Below, piece after piece: positions 51,001-60,800 of a stretch of DNA of 64,000 nt (position 1 is its first letter; each line of letters opens with the position of its first letter). This DNA comes from Aradus depressus (taxonomy: Eukaryota > Arthropoda > Insecta > Hemiptera > Aradidae): contig OY759218.1 of the NCBI GenBank assembly GCA_963662175.1, forward strand, positions 16,148,480 through 16,212,479, given 5' to 3'. The translations under genes were made by a program, and so were the position numbers. The notes beneath the pieces are model-generated. The model was given only the letters and a program-made list of their open reading frames with translations, had not been told where the DNA came from and did not search any database.

Positions 51001-54000
51001 AATGGTTAACCTTTTGGATCAGCAAAATATAAATAAATTGCCTTTACCCAAATCTGATCGTTTCTACTTTTAAAATACCTAAGAAATGTTTTGCAAAAAA
51101 AATATAAATATTAAAATAATTATTATTTATTTTTCAGGACATCCATTATGGCGAAAAATTCAGTAGGGACTTCGTTGATTGCTATGAGGACGACAATACA
51201 GCTGAAGGATTAATGAATTTACATAATAACGAAGCTGGAAGAAGAGTGAGTCTCTTTTTTTTTTTTTACTTTTAAAATATATATTTCTTCTAACTTTGAA
51301 CAGCAGAAATCGTTCTTCTAAAAAGAAGATCAAGTTCGGTAAGCAACCAAAGATCAAGTTCGAGGAGCTACCAAAAGGAGAGGAAATGGGGGCGAATTTA
51401 AAAAAAAAGCAAATGTGTAAGTGACGCGGTACTCACGAGAATTTATGTGTAAACATCTGCTTTAGTTTCAAAAACTTTCTGTCGTGCACTGATTTTAATT
51501 AAAATTTGTTTTATAATGATAATACAATAAGAAAAGTAGTTTGAGGATTTAAGCTTTCAAAACTGTTCTTCAATTTCTTTCATACATGAAATTATAGGTT
51601 TATGATAGCTAAAGTAAGATATATACAACTGTGATTGTAGTGTCTACCGCAAGAATACAGCGTCGATGTTAGTTTTCGAATTTGTTGAAATGCTTCGATT
51701 CGTATTCATTTGTAGCTAACGTTTGTCATTTAAAAATGAAACAAGCTGTTCGGTATCTCCTGAAATGGGTAAAAACATTATATTATTTGTTGTGACAATA
51801 TGATAACAAATATATTATTTATTGATCGATATTTTCAGCAGTTATTTTTATTATAATATATTAATAACAATATTATATAATATCATATAATAATATATTG
51901 AAATATTATATATTATTTTTTCAGATTTACAATGCTATATTATTTTCTTTTACCACAAATTTTATTTATTGTTACAAATCGAAGCATCTTAACCTAAAAG
52001 TATCTTACCGAAAGATCATTTTATAGTTCGTGATATTGATATTTTAGTTAAATTCACTACAACGGTAAATATGATCAAAAATCAACTTTTGAGGGGGGAA
52101 TTTCTGGAATCAAGCCAAAAATAACTTAGCGTTTCTTAGATTCTTACTACTTTTAATGCACATTTATTTCAATTTTCTAACAAATTTTAATTACTAGCAA
52201 GATGTATTATAATTGTTATGATATTCAATAAAATTAAATCAACGTTGAAAAATGTATATACACATCAACAAATCGTAAACCCGCGTAACACTTCTGAATT
52301 CGTAATGTTTGGGCGAAAATATATAATATATAAAGTGTTTCTTTTTTTTTAACCATAAAACGTTCGTCTATGTCCATTAGACTGTGGGATCTGCAGCTCT
52401 GAATAATAGCGTCTTATACCCTAAATGAAAACAAAATATGTAGTTGCTTTATCCACTAGCGCCTGAAATAAAACCTGCATTACAGTTGTGCCTTGCAGGT
52501 TTCTTCAGAACGCCTTCTTTCATCGTACACAAAGAGTTCCTATTGTTTTCGTTATTTCCTTTGTCATAACAAAATATTGTCGAAGCTATTAGTGCTAGCG
52601 AAATGAAATTAACCTACCTGATTTTTTATATATAAGTCCTTATCTGGTTTCCTCTCGGTGAATCCGGTCCAAAAATCTATATTATCAAATTGTAAATGCT
52701 CGAGCCTTTATGTGAGTTTATCAGTCAACCTATTTTAAGTGTTCAGGCATTGATTGAAGGCTTTTTACGGTCGATTGGCATTGGAGAGAGAGCAAAACTG
52801 TATTTATGTTAATTCATGCTGGGGAAGTACATAGCATGTGATTCACCGATGAATATTTTTTAGTTGTTTTGCCCAACTCTGGATAAGGGCATACCTCAGA
52901 CAAATCTGAATAATTATACTAATTTCTTATTTTTTTTGCCTTTTCAAGATAATCAGATCTCAGATGGAAAAAGTTTGCAAATGTCACGGAATGTCTGGAT
53001 CTTGCAGTGTGAGGGTTTGTTGGAAGAAACTTCCCGCCTTCAGAAAAGTTGGTGATGTTCTTGTCTCAAGATTTGAAGGAGCATCGTCTGTTAGATTGGT
53101 CGAAAGGAAAAAACACCGAGTGAAAAAATTGAGAGCGAAATTAAGAGAACTTAAAAAGCCGAACAAAACTGAATTGGTTTATTTGGAAGAATCACCGGAC
53201 TACTGCGAAAAAAATGATACGTAAGATACTTATTAATTTTAAGGTTAGCAGTAGTGGTTCAGTGAAAGGTATAAATAAATCCACGAACATGTTCTTTCGA
53301 TTTATTCATACATACATTTATATTTTCGCACGTAAGACTGGCATTAGTTCTCTAGGGTTGAATAGAAGTAATTCTGATGTTTAGTGCCTAAATAAATAAA
53401 TTAAATTAGAGAAAATCCAAGTTATTCGTTGTTCATGGTCACGCCTAATGATGAAATAACTCTTGTAATTTATTTTATTATGAACTCAATATAATTTTTT
53501 AGCATTTGGCAGTAGAGAACTAATGCACATTTCAGGTACTAATAAAAAAATTAATGAAAACTATAAACAAAATGAAAAAAAATATTACAGATCAGTGTGA
53601 TCTGAACACGCACTGAAGGGTTCCATAGACGAATTCGCGTTGATGTTCTAAAATAATATATATGTTCTAAAATATAGTTTTCGCTCAAGTCGCTGCATTG
53701 AGTCATGAAAATTCGACGATTTCGAACCTTCTTCACCAATAAGACATAGTAAAAAAAAGCACTGACCACCACAGCCAGTAAGGGCCGTTGAGCACCAGAG
53801 ATAGTGTGCGCAAAAAAATAGAATCTCGAGGTTAATGAAAAGCGTTATGGAAAGGACGCAATATAACACGACATAAAATTCATTTTTGTATAATTTAAAT
53901 AATTAATTGAAACTGGGTTCGAAAAAGAGATCTTGAGATGGCTAAACATGTCCTTGCTCCCAACTGTTCTAAGCACTCATGACATGCCACAGAGTACACT

Positions 54001-54227
54001 CAAAATCTGTTTTTTTTTATTACAGAATCGGCATTCTTGGTACACATGGACGGATTTGCAAGCGAGAAAGCCCTGGTTTGGACGGCTGCAAATTGTTGTG
54101 TTGTGGACGAGGTTATCAAACCCGCGTTAGAGAGGTTGAAGAAAAATGTAAATGTCATTTTGTCTGGTGTTGTAATGTCATATGTGAACTCTGTAAGTTT
54201 AAAATTGAAGAACATATTTGTAATTAA
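41956..54227 (+). CDS. Wnt family secreted ligand, span of identified exons (5' end missing)
   Basis: Six exons encode nearly all of a Wnt, a lipid-modified secreted glycoprotein that binds Frizzled/LRP receptors. Landmarks in order: QECQYQFNMIRWNCST; SRETAF; ACSRGELNDCNCD; the W-x-W-GGCSEDIHYG region (frame-broken here); LMNLHNNEAGRR; CKCHGMSGSCSVRVCW, whose second-position serine carries the palmitoleate; DLVY-like ELVYLEESPDYC; then RICKRESPGLDGCKLLCCGR and a cysteine-rich end HICN. The signal-peptide exon is not found; it should end in phase 2 upstream of 41956. The subfamily is unsure: GMSGSCSVRVCW and the C-terminus remind me of WntA or Wnt4-type ligands, but no alignment was run. Confidence 0.93.
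42390..42645. repeat. Dispersed foldback repeat, copy 2
   Basis: Left part catcacttctaccttttact pairs with the right end ggaagaagtgatg; also gggaagcactccc with gggagtgctttccg. Immediately left of the 1.6-kb TIR element. Confidence 0.75.
42660..44252 (-). mobile_element. Unassigned 1.6-kb TIR element with subterminal repeats
   Basis: Ends TGAGTCGCCCATTTCCAAAG and, inverted, TGAGCCGCCCATTTCCAAAG, next to TA/ATAT on both sides. About nine degenerate copies of gacaaagtgagttttggaac lie near the two ends, all in the same orientation. The - strand holds one broken ORF (43132..43701). I do not recognise the superfamily. Confidence 0.8.
43132..43701 (-). pseudogene. ORF of the TIR element, one in-frame stop, function unknown
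   Basis: Starts MADELNLSVRKILPAETGKG; about 190 codons in one frame down to FKYQKK, interrupted by one TAA at 43477..43479 beside an A run. The N-terminal half is basic (KGRKKHMKEVVKK); the C-terminal half is acidic (EEEHQEEDVEEIVV). No signal peptide, membrane segment or known catalytic motif is seen. It lies centrally between the subterminal repeat arrays, so it may be a DNA-binding protein of the element; that is inference. The stop may be real decay or an error near the A run. Confidence 0.5.
44709..45349. mobile_element. Foldback hAT-like element
   Basis: 641 bp, starts TAGGGTGGTCG and ends ACACCCTA; flanked by exact 8-base duplications atggacag (44701..44708, 45350..45357), matching nTnnnnAn. 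Nearly the entire element is two inverted arms of about 280 bp. No ORF of its own. Confidence 0.92.
45360..46480. other. Wnt intron, little recognised
   Basis: Apart from SINE fragment 10 there is only AT-rich sequence. Confidence 0.55.
45908..46076 (-). mobile_element. SINE family 1, copy 10 (fragment)
   Basis: Reverse, internally shortened and diverged fragment lacking the tRNA-like head; no clear duplication seen. Confidence 0.8.
46489..46609 (+). CDS. Wnt exon b
   Basis: 40 codons plus one base: VISNGMRMAIQECQYQFNMI, RWNCSTF, then SLFGAVSRI. ECQxQF-RWNC is a Wnt signature. Acceptor cacacag, donor gtaatg, phase 1 out. Confidence 0.95.
47590..47700 (+). repeat. Degenerate tandem repeat, unit about 33 bp
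   Basis: Three diverged units of the form ggtccgtttcaggtaatttg followed by ttt. Confidence 0.7.
47950..50000 (-). mobile_element. LINE 3' portion, split by a foldback element
   Basis: - strand right of the foldback: LQKKALRIINSINQRTSCRE and FKKLKILLLPARVYI; left of it: INFFNALPHFLKAIDTI with KIFKIQFKMFMLEETL. Together these are a reverse transcriptase C-terminus (LQKKAxRII...LKILxLP...FNxLPxxLK). The 3' tail at 48000..48300 also occurs at 9220..9500. Confidence 0.8.
48582..49816. mobile_element. Foldback element, about 1.24 kb
   Basis: Inverted arms over 500 bp long, with ends TGGGTAATTCCATGCCAACT, next to TA on both sides. Inserted in a LINE remnant whose sibling at 22565..23030 preserves the empty site (gggaaaatatttatattttt). 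Non-coding. Confidence 0.9.
50283..50442 (+). CDS. Wnt exon c, with a 1-base frameshift
   Basis: Enters in phase 1 and reads KSRETAFLYGITSASIAYSI, then SRACSRGELNDCNCD and KHWQW. The next base run is TGGGAGGATGC. After the second W of WQW, the family motif GGCSE is only in frame one base over, and the next exon (DIHYG) needs that shifted frame. The exon is 160 bases where 161 would keep phase 0. A missing G in a G run is the simplest reading: either an assembly or read error, or a real disabling deletion. Confidence 0.88.
50455..50600 (-). repeat. Dispersed repeat B fragment with poly(C)
   Basis: ggaatttcatgttttcgaac, then 21 C, then gataactcccgatagaatg: the poly(C) sits where other copies have only a few C. 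Confidence 0.65.
51138..51245 (+). CDS. Wnt exon d
   Basis: 36 codons, phase 0 on both sides: DIHYGEKFSRDFVDCYEDDN then LMNLHNNEAGRR, the most conserved central Wnt motif. Donor gtgagt. Confidence 0.95.
51246..52650. other. Wnt intron, nothing recognised
   Basis: AT-rich; no terminal repeats or coding similarity noticed. Confidence 0.55.
52655..52860 (-). repeat. Dispersed repeat B fragment
   Basis: Ends ggggaagtacatagcatgtg attcaccg, the family end; lies just before Wnt exon e. Confidence 0.6.
52949..53220 (+). CDS. Wnt exon e (palmitoleoylation site)
   Basis: Reads MEKVCKCHGMSGSCSVRVCW; the serine of GMSGSC is the conserved acylated residue needed for secretion and Frizzled binding. Then FRKVGDVLVSRFEGASSV, a basic linker (KKHRVKKLRAK) and ELVYLEESPDYCEKND. 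Phase 0 in, phase 2 out. Confidence 0.97.
54026..54227 (+). CDS. Wnt exon f, C-terminus and stop
   Basis: Reads IGILGTHGRICKRESPGLDG, CKLLCCGRGYQTRV, then CKCHFVWCCNVICELC and ends EEHICN before TAA. This is the disulfide-rich C-terminal Frizzled-binding domain. The acceptor follows a T-rich tract. Confidence 0.97.
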
Positions 54228-54683
54228 AAATGGTGGAAAGAAATTGTGTATTTTAATTTATATAGAAGACTAGGGGGCACTGCTCCCTGTTAGCAACCCA
54301 AATCAAGGGCTCCGCCCGCCATATACGCCTAGGCCATTCTAAAATGAAATGGTGTGAATGGTGTAAAGATGAGGTTGAGAAGAGGAACAATGCAGCCTAG
54401 ATTGTGCAATTACTATTTTTATTCTCTCTAATTTAGAGGGGATAAAAATGGTAGCACAACTATGAAGTATCTGCTCGAGGAGGCATAAGAACCCCCCCCC
54501 CCCCCCCCCCCTCCCTTCCGCCAATAAGTAAATTTAAGTATGCTAGTAGTCTATTCATTTTAATTAAACCCCCTCTTCCCTTCAGATACACTCATGTTCA
54601 GTTGAAGTGGTCCGCTTGTAAAATTTTGTTTACATATAACATTTATAAGAGGAATCTCATATTCTCATTATTTGTGGATTTTA

Positions 54684-54689
54684 AATAAA
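54684..54689 (+). promoter_or_regulatory. Candidate Wnt polyadenylation signal AATAAA
   Basis: AATAAA about 460 bases after the Wnt stop in AT-rich DNA; weak evidence by itself. Confidence 0.3.
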
Positions 54690-55167
54690 TATTATCCCAG
54701 TTGTAGAATCTTTTTTTTTTTTTTTGCGAAAGAGTAATTGAAAGCTTACATACTGATTGAGTAATATAATAAGGATTAGTCTACCTACTGCTTATTGCAG
54801 ATCTATCTTTTTTAGATATTTTCAATATCTTGTGGGTTCTCCTCTAGCTCTGCTGTTTAATAATATTTATTATTTCTACACCATAACTATATACGGTTTA
54901 TTTAAGCATAAAATCCTTGGAAATATACATTTCCGTTGACATTTGCTAAATAAAATCAATTTTTCGAGTGGACCACTTCAGTTGGAACATGAGTTTAGTT
55001 TGTCAAATCCAAAATGAATGTTTTTTTTTTTTTTTAATAGACCTAGGTAAGACCTTTAAAATGATGTGCAGTGAAAGCTGTAAAAATATGTGTCTGGGCT
55101 CCATAACCCCCTTCATCCCTCCTTAAATATAGATACGCCAAAAACGTTGAACATTTTTTTTAATACA

Positions 55168-55238
55168 TTTTCGGTGCGCTACATATTAACAGTTTCGGTG
55201 CTACATATTAACAGTTTCGGTGCTACATATTAACAGTT
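55168..55238 (+). repeat. 22-bp tandem repeat, three copies
   Basis: Unit ttcggtgctacatattaaca g, the first copy with two extra bases. Confidence 0.93.
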
Positions 55239-55446
55239 TTAGGCCTCCACGCAGCCCACCCCCCTTCCGTTCAGTTCGTCCATATAGCCTACATTAGAAC
55301 CGGGCTTGTAAGGATTCTGTTATATGTGAAATATGAAAATCCGATCAGCCGTTGAAGACCTACTCATTGTATGATTCCCTATCCAGGTTGACGTCGTTCG
55401 TTAATAGGGGGATAATGTAACTCTATCCATAGCTCGAAGAACCCGA

Positions 55447-55492
55447 TCCGTAGCTCGAAGACCGTAATGTAATACGGTCTTCGAGCTATGGA
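55447..55492. repeat. 19-bp inverted repeat (hairpin)
   Basis: tccgtagctcgaagaccgt pairs with acggtcttcgagctatgga (one G-T type mismatch), 8-base spacer; another partial copy of the arm lies just upstream. Confidence 0.88.
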
Positions 55493-57270
55493 CACAATGA
55501 AAAAAGTTAGGAAAAAATAATTAAAAAAAAAAACAATCATAGATAATATATTTTATTACTTTTTCTAATAAAAAAAAATATATATTTCAATAGAAAACAA
55601 TTTCAACTGCAGAACAGTAAAAATTCAGTATATTTACATTTTAAATGTACAGAGGTAAAATATTGCTTAGTAAAATAATATTTTCCCCGAGAACCCAAAA
55701 ATTGTATACATGTAAGAACAAATCGATGACTCATTTTTCGTTTTTAATTTAAGTTTAAAATATTTAATGTTATTTTACATTTTATGAACCAGGAACAAAT
55801 TTAATTGAATTTAAAACTTACTGTCACCCATTATTACTTTTGAAGGCTATGAGGAGAAGAGTCCTGGAGTCCTCCTGTTTGTACTAAGAAACATAATTAA
55901 TTGCACTTGGAAATCAATTTGTTTAAAACAGCAATAAATCTGTAACTGAAGTAATTGCACTTAGAATCAATTTATATGTAAACAATACTACATTTCTCCT
56001 ACTGACTGATAGGTCGTTCACAATCAAAAGAGTTTTATACAAGGCCGGTAGAGGGGAGTCATTTTTTCCCCTTCCCTTATCGTACTTCCCATGATCTATT
56101 TGTATATTTAAATCTAATTATTAAACGGTCATGATTGGTCCATTTTCATTAGAAATGTAATAATTCAGTAGACCCCCTTTCGGAGGTCCTCTTGCGGATT
56201 AGCTTCCCCTTAATTTAATGGTATTTTAATTGGGACGAAAACTAATCATAATCAACTAATATATCAAGATATTCTGACATCTGGAAACGAGTCAGCTGCA
56301 TACATAATTGAAAGTATATAATTGCTTTCCCAGAACATTCTACTATTTTCTTGAAAACTATGTTTTTTGTCGAATCTACTAGTTAGAATTAGTTGTATAA
56401 ACCTTCACACAAGGTTGGCTGAACAGTGGAGGCAAGTACATGGCGTCCACACATTGGGCCATTCCTCAGTATGCCCCAGTTTGGGCCAGTGTAAAAATGT
56501 CGGAACAACAAATTGCTGTTGGTTGCTTCGCGGTAGTCCATTGTAGCATATAATTATATGTTACATTCATCATAAGACAGGACTCCGCGGAAAAGAAGAT
56601 AAATATCTAACTAATAATAATTCCTAGTAAAGATAATGGCAATGAAAGTTATTGGAGTTATTTCGAAAACTAACAGACTAGGATAGCATCCAACGCCAAA
56701 CATCCATTCACACATTGGACAAATGATTTAACTCAAGAGTTGGACCGATGTGAAGATTCAGCTCCAGGGTCTTCGCTCACAAAACTTATGAATCTCTGAT
56801 GAATATTTTCTGAAAGTGGTCTTGTAACACATCATTCAAATTTTTAAAAACAGGAAGAGTTGACTTTATTTTCACTACTAAGATGTTAAGGATGGGGGCA
56901 CGTTGCGCGAATTAGATATGGACTCTTTCGATTGTAGATTCCCTATAGTTTCTGTTGACACATGATTAAACATTGAAATTATATCGAAAGATAATATTTA
57001 TAACTACAAACTGATATTAAGCTAGAGAAAACCCAAAATAATATTTATTATAGATAGAGACCGGATTTATATGCACCAAAAAATGCTTAGAAATTACAAA
57101 TATACCTCCAGACATCAAAAAAGGCCTCTTAACCACAAATATCTATTTGGATAAATTATTAATTTCAACAAAAAGCGGCGCTAAATGTATTCCAAAAACA
57201 TATTAGATTTCTTTCTAAAAGATAATCTACTTAACTGAATTAAAGATAATATTTATGTTTTAGATTTTCC

Positions 57271-57276
57271 TTTATT
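57271..57276 (-). promoter_or_regulatory. Candidate ATG2 polyadenylation signal AATAAA
   Basis: AATAAA on the - strand about 345 bases past the ATG2 stop; could be chance in AT-rich DNA. Confidence 0.3.
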
Positions 57277-57619
57277 TTTTTGATATCGGTACTTCCGATT
57301 TCAAATGCTCAAAATAAATAGATAATGAAAGAAAAAAAGCCCAAATATGCCATTATATGCATTTATCAAATATGCACTATAAAATTTAGTATACGATCAC
57401 ATTGGCGTATAAAAGTATTCAGTCAAAAAGCGAAAAAGCAAACAAGCAGAATATGCAATACCGCATGCAATAGAAATCCGGTCTCTAATTATAGCTACAT
57501 ATCCACCATAATATATAAAAATATTATATACAGCAAAAAATATATAATATTTTATATATTAAGAAAGGCAAAACTTAATATTACAATGTGCATATATTTT
57601 ACTCTACTAAGAGCAGCCA

Positions 57620-57844
57620 TCAATTTGACTTCCATTTACAAGAGGCTTCACGTCTCTCGTCCGGAGCCAATTGACACTTAATACCTCCGATAAGGTTTTT
57701 TGTTGCTTCACTGGAAATAATAATAGGAGCCACCAGTGTTGGCGGAAGTTGGCGCAAAACACCACCAACGGCGCCGATTGCACCTTTTTGTTCAGCCTCC
57801 GCACTCGCTACACGAACAAGGGTCTCCATAGTCTCTCCAACACC
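57620..57844 (-). CDS. ATG2: ATG2 last exon and stop
   Basis: Reads GVGETMETLVRVASAEAEQK, GAIGAVGGVLRQLPPTLVAP, then EATKNLIGGIKCQLAPDERR and ends KWKSN before the stop. Acceptor caacag, phase 0. Confidence 0.96.
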   Translation of the reverse strand, partial: GVGETMETLVRVASAEAEQKGAIGAVGGVLRQLPPTLVAPIIISSEATKNLIGGIKCQLAPDERREASCKWKSN

Positions 57845-60800
57845 CTGTTGAAAAATAATAACGCACTTTTTTATTGAACACTTATATTGTCTAATTCCAC
57901 AAACATATACATAAATGTGTACCGGTTTCGGCTTACGTTATGGTCAGCACAAGGTTCAACAATAATGGAGATATGAGCTAGGCAGACATATTTATATTAA
58001 CTTAAAGAGTACCTGGGGTAGGAGGGGTCCTCCTCCCTAGGGGGTGGAAATCCCGATTCTAACGGTATATACCAACTGTGGATATGTTTGAAAACGAGAA
58101 AATAACAAGGAGCCTCTATATTACCTCTTTAACCAGCGTGAAAGCGTTCGTCATGCCTTCTCTAATGTCGGTGGGATGCGAATATCTTATTTGCTTCTTT
58201 GATCTGTTTCCATGGAGTCGTCGTACACTCGGTCCGGGTGAGACCATATCAAAAGCAGCTTCTGCAATGCTCTAGAAAAAAAAATGTTTTAAAAATGAGA
58301 TCCTTTTTTAATTAACTAGGTTTAAAACCACCAATGATAAAAATGATTTTTACCTGAACAGCTTGAATAATTCTGCCAGCTAATTCCAAAAACGCCATTG
58401 CAGTGGACGTGGTAAAAGAGTTAGCCCCTCTTTGCAATCCTCGGATAATACGTCCATCCTTTTGATACTGCTCAATCGGAAGCCAAAATAAATCTCGAAT
58501 CCCTTGAACTAAATAAATTACATTTTCTGATCATACATCTGTTTTAGTAATGGATGATCGGATTGAGCGCCTCTAAATCATCATTATTTTATTTTAGAAT
58601 ACATTTTATAATATTTCTTTGGCGTTCAAGGATAGAGACCAGAAGTTAAACTTCTTGAGGGGTATGGACTTCCGAACCCCACTCCGCCTTGATACCAGCT
58701 AACTTAGTCGTTCCTATAACCTCCTTGTAATGCAGAATTGGTTTAAAATACGTGATAAACAATCTAACAAAGGATCATTAATTTCTGATATGTGTTAACG
58801 GGTATTATCGTTAATTACAATTAATAAACAACGATTAATATTTCTAAATGAATGAAAAATATATTATTTACAGTTTTTTTATGCAGCTAGTAAGGTACCA
58901 CTCTAATTATAAATGAAAAGTTGTTGTTTTTTTGTTTTGCCAACTTTTGCCAGGTTATAATAACCGAACGCCGCGGGTTTTTTTATTTTGTCCCCGACCC
59001 CCTATAACTTTTAAACGGTAAATCCAAATTTTTTTCAAGGTTTGAACAAAAATCGTTGTAAAAATGTAGATAAAGTTCTTTCTATAACTAGAAAATTCGG
59101 AAATGGCTGGGGGCGTGAAATAAAAAAAACAAAACGTAATTTCGCGCTGCACTCTCCAATTCGTTATTTTCAACCAGAAATAGATTATATAGAGCGTTAT
59201 CATTAATTAGAGCTATTAAACGTTCGTCTATATTCAATAGAAGCCGAGATATGGCGTTCAGAATATATGTGTATGTGTACGGACATCAAAAAGCACTAAC
59301 TACACTATTGTTATATTTTTTTTTTTAAATCGAGAGAATAAACTCAAATTTTATCATTATAGTTTTGCCCACCTTTGCCCAGCTATAATGACAGACCCTT
59401 TACAACTTTTAAGCGGCAATTCCAGTTTTCACAAAACTCATCGAATATCGATTTCAAATTACGTGCCATGCCACCTAGAGGAGGATCAGATTATTAACTT
59501 ACCCAACTGTACCAGAGCGTGCATAGGTCCAACTCCTCCGATCAGTGAAGGTAGCTGCGTTTTTTTTATGTCGCTTGTCCATTCAGTGACACAATAAGAT
59601 AAAAGTCTATCCATGCCTAATAATCTTAAAAATAAAAAATAACAGTTTAGTAACATCGTTAATAATAATGATATACAATAATTAATATCAACAACTATAG
59701 TCCATTTCAAGTACATTTCCCCTCGGATGGCCGCCGCGTATTGACATTCTATACTACCTGGAGCTGAAAAGGAGTTTAATTTGTACTGACAGTTACGGAC
59801 AGAATCTATACAGGGATTCCAAAGCCACAAGCCTTTCATATAGAGGATAAAAACTTATCTGCAGTCAATTTACAAGCACGTTCATATAAGACCTGTACAA
59901 TGACAAACATCTTCTCCCGCTTTTCACACAAAATACTTATCTCCTCGAATTTAAATTAAAAGCAAAAACAAATAATGAAACTGACAGACAACTGACGAAA
60001 AACAAATTGTAGACCTAGCAGCAGCATCAACAGAAAGGATTATAGAAGGATGTTCAAGTAAACAAGAGAATAGGATTATAGTGTATTAACGAGTATTGAA
60101 CGTAAATTATAACGTAGAGCAATAAAATTATATTTTACAATTTTAAATCACAATTTTAAATCGAAAAATAACAATTCTATTCATGGAAAAAAGAAAAACT
60201 ATTTTTTTCCTTTTAGCTAAGACACTCAATTAGGAAAACAATCAAATCCGTCAGTTAATTAATAAGTTTTCAGATGCTGCGATGTTAAATAATTAATTGT
60301 TTTATTTATTTATTCAACAATTTGTACAAAAACAATAATTAGAAGGGTTGACAATAGAAATAAATGATAAAATGATAAGTAATACAGAATATTTAAAACA
60401 AATAACAAGAAGTAAGAGGCAATAAAGAAAGGAATATGTACTAAATAATAGTACATAGTATTGTAAATTAAACAATAACAATAATAAATAAAAAATATTA
60501 AAATAATAAATAAAAATAGTGGTAAATGAATAAAAATAAAATAAAATAAAAAAATAATCAAAAGAAAATACAAGAAATTCTACGAGGACAGCACCAGTAG
60601 GACTCCAACTAACGGAGAGACCAGCACTGTCCCTCCCAAATAATTACAACTTTAAAAAAAGTGCGCTGAGATACCAAGTAATATGATTATTTTTTGGCAA
60701 GCCTTTCTCTACCCGAGTTTAGCACTCTGAAGAAATTATGTTGAATCCCACTATAGACTCTGTGTATACGAGTAGAGTAGTATAGTCTGCCCAGACCTTG

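Larger units (their letters stand above)
54228..57619. other. Region between convergent Wnt and ATG2 genes
   Basis: 3' UTRs plus AT-rich DNA, a poly(C) run, a 22-bp tandem repeat and a short hairpin. The open frame at 57325..57681 shows no domain and is probably chance. Confidence 0.55.

Noticed and set aside
57325..57681. 118-codon ORF on the + strand
   Set aside because: AT-rich, no domain, overlaps the ATG2 last exon antisense.
59625..59839. Upstream extension of the ATG2 open frame on the - strand
   Set aside because: The frame stays open past the splice acceptor, but the translation no longer matches ATG2 and the next true exon is at 61411.
60310..60573. Hydrophobic 87-codon ORF on the - strand, membrane protein-like
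   Set aside because: Composed of extremely AT-rich sequence that yields I/F/L/Y codons by composition; no family pattern, lies in an ATG2 intron.
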